From NCBI GenBank assembly GCA_002342785.1, contig DDQV01000078.1:1-6343 (forward strand): a stretch of 6,343 nt of DNA, read 5' to 3'. Position numbers and translations under genes: made by a program. Source of the stretch: Fusobacteriaceae bacterium UBA2433 (GTDB lineage: Bacteria > Fusobacteriota > Fusobacteriia > Fusobacteriales > Fusobacteriaceae). A model generated the notes under the pieces. The model had not been told where the DNA came from, made no database searches, and saw nothing but the letters and a program-made list of their open reading frames with translations. Shown one piece after another: positions 6,115 through 6,343 of this stretch. Positions within the stretch are counted from its first letter, which is position 1. Each line of letters begins with the position of its first letter.

Positions 6115-6202
6115 TAGTTTTAATTAAAAATTGAAGATAAATTTTTTAAAATAATCTTGTTATACTGTTGTTGTATTTAGTAGATATTTCCATGTTCTAA
6201 AC

Positions 6203-6231
6203 TTGTATTTTGCTACTTCATATGATAAAAT
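6203..6231 (+). promoter_or_regulatory. Promoter ahead of the right-edge gene
   Basis: TTGTAT (6203-6208) and TAAAAT (6226-6231) are exactly 17 bp apart, and TGA immediately before the -10 adds an extended -10 element. Transcription would start near 6238, about 35 nt before the TTG start codon proposed at 6273, which is a sensible leader length. Confidence 0.6.
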
Positions 6232-6272
6232 TACAATAAAAGTTTGATTTTTGATAGGTAGGATGGTTAATT

Positions 6273-6343
6273 TTGAATAAGAAAAGAAAATTTAGTATTT
6301 TATTAAAAATTATTTTGATAATATTATATATATATATATATAT
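6273..6343 (+). CDS. Start of a putative membrane or exported protein (TTG start, runs off the right edge)
   Basis: From TTG at 6273 the frame stays open to the window end (23 complete codons). With TTG read as Met it gives MNKKRKFSILLKIILIILYI followed by alternating Tyr/Ile. Four basic residues in the first six and then an unbroken hydrophobic run look like a signal peptide or first membrane helix. TAGGATGG at 6259-6266 is a fair ribosome binding site 6 nt upstream, and a good promoter lies at 6203-6231. The ATG within that site (6263) leads to a stop after five codons and is not the start. The Tyr/Ile alternation is encoded by a (TA)n tract from 6325 onward. The product is not recognisable. 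The sequence may instead be non-coding A/T DNA, so I hold this call loosely. Confidence 0.4.
   Translation, partial: MNKKRKFSILLKIILIILYIYIY
6325..6343. repeat. (TA)n dinucleotide tract at the window edge
   Basis: Nineteen bases of uninterrupted TA alternation (nine and a half units) reach the last base of the window, so the true length is unknown. The tract lies at codons 18 onward of the putative right-edge frame. A gain or loss of one unit would shift the reading frame. Confidence 0.9.

Noticed and set aside
6120..6160. Terminator after the hydrolase gene
   Set aside because: The only pairing I find (AAAAATT with AATTTTT) is purely A/T and is not followed by a clean T-run, so I do not call it.

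Overview
The window is a very AT-rich stretch of bacterial chromosome. It holds five recognisable protein genes and the beginning of a probable sixth. Strong AGGAGG-type ribosome binding sites, A/T-ending codons and long A/T intergenic regions indicate a low-GC bacterium. The SMC head, with its GEQSYKNIRAKES-type segment, and the hslU / folE / YjeM-type permease content look most like Fusobacteriota. That placement rests on remembered family resemblance, not on a search; a low-GC Firmicute is the alternative.

Left part (1-2573), minus strand: a strong promoter (TTGTAA-17-TATAAT, 2545-2573) drives hslU, the unfoldase ATPase of the HslUV protease. After an 85-bp gap without an obvious terminator comes smc (chromosome segregation ATPase), which runs off the left edge with only its first 369 codons present. 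The two are probably co-transcribed. No hslV lies beside hslU, although the C-terminal tail used to activate HslV is preserved.

Middle (2574-3465), plus strand: folE (GTP cyclohydrolase I) stands alone, with no other folate or pterin gene next to it. A hydrophobic 18-codon open frame with a good ribosome binding site lies upstream. A perfect 16-bp inverted repeat (3423-3465) separates folE from the convergent permease gene and should terminate transcription in both directions.

Right part (3474-6343): a YjeM/GadC-like amino-acid permease (minus strand) and a serine alpha/beta hydrolase of the monoacylglycerol lipase / lysophospholipase type (plus strand) are divergently transcribed from a 340-bp AT-rich region. 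This is the most structured non-coding DNA in the window. A near-consensus permease promoter (TTGACA-17-TATATT) carries two identical 15-bp direct repeats exactly 31 bp apart, an inverted repeat over the -10 box, and a distant inverted copy of that motif nearer the hydrolase. At the right edge, a good promoter and ribosome binding site precede a TTG-initiated frame with a basic, then hydrophobic N-terminus, which runs into a (TA)n dinucleotide tract at the window end.

The genes are mostly housekeeping or transport and do not form one pathway. I see no CRISPR array, mobile element, tRNA/rRNA gene or defence system. The points most worth checking are the repeat-decorated permease promoter, hslU without an adjacent hslV, and the TA microsatellite in the beginning of the last frame.
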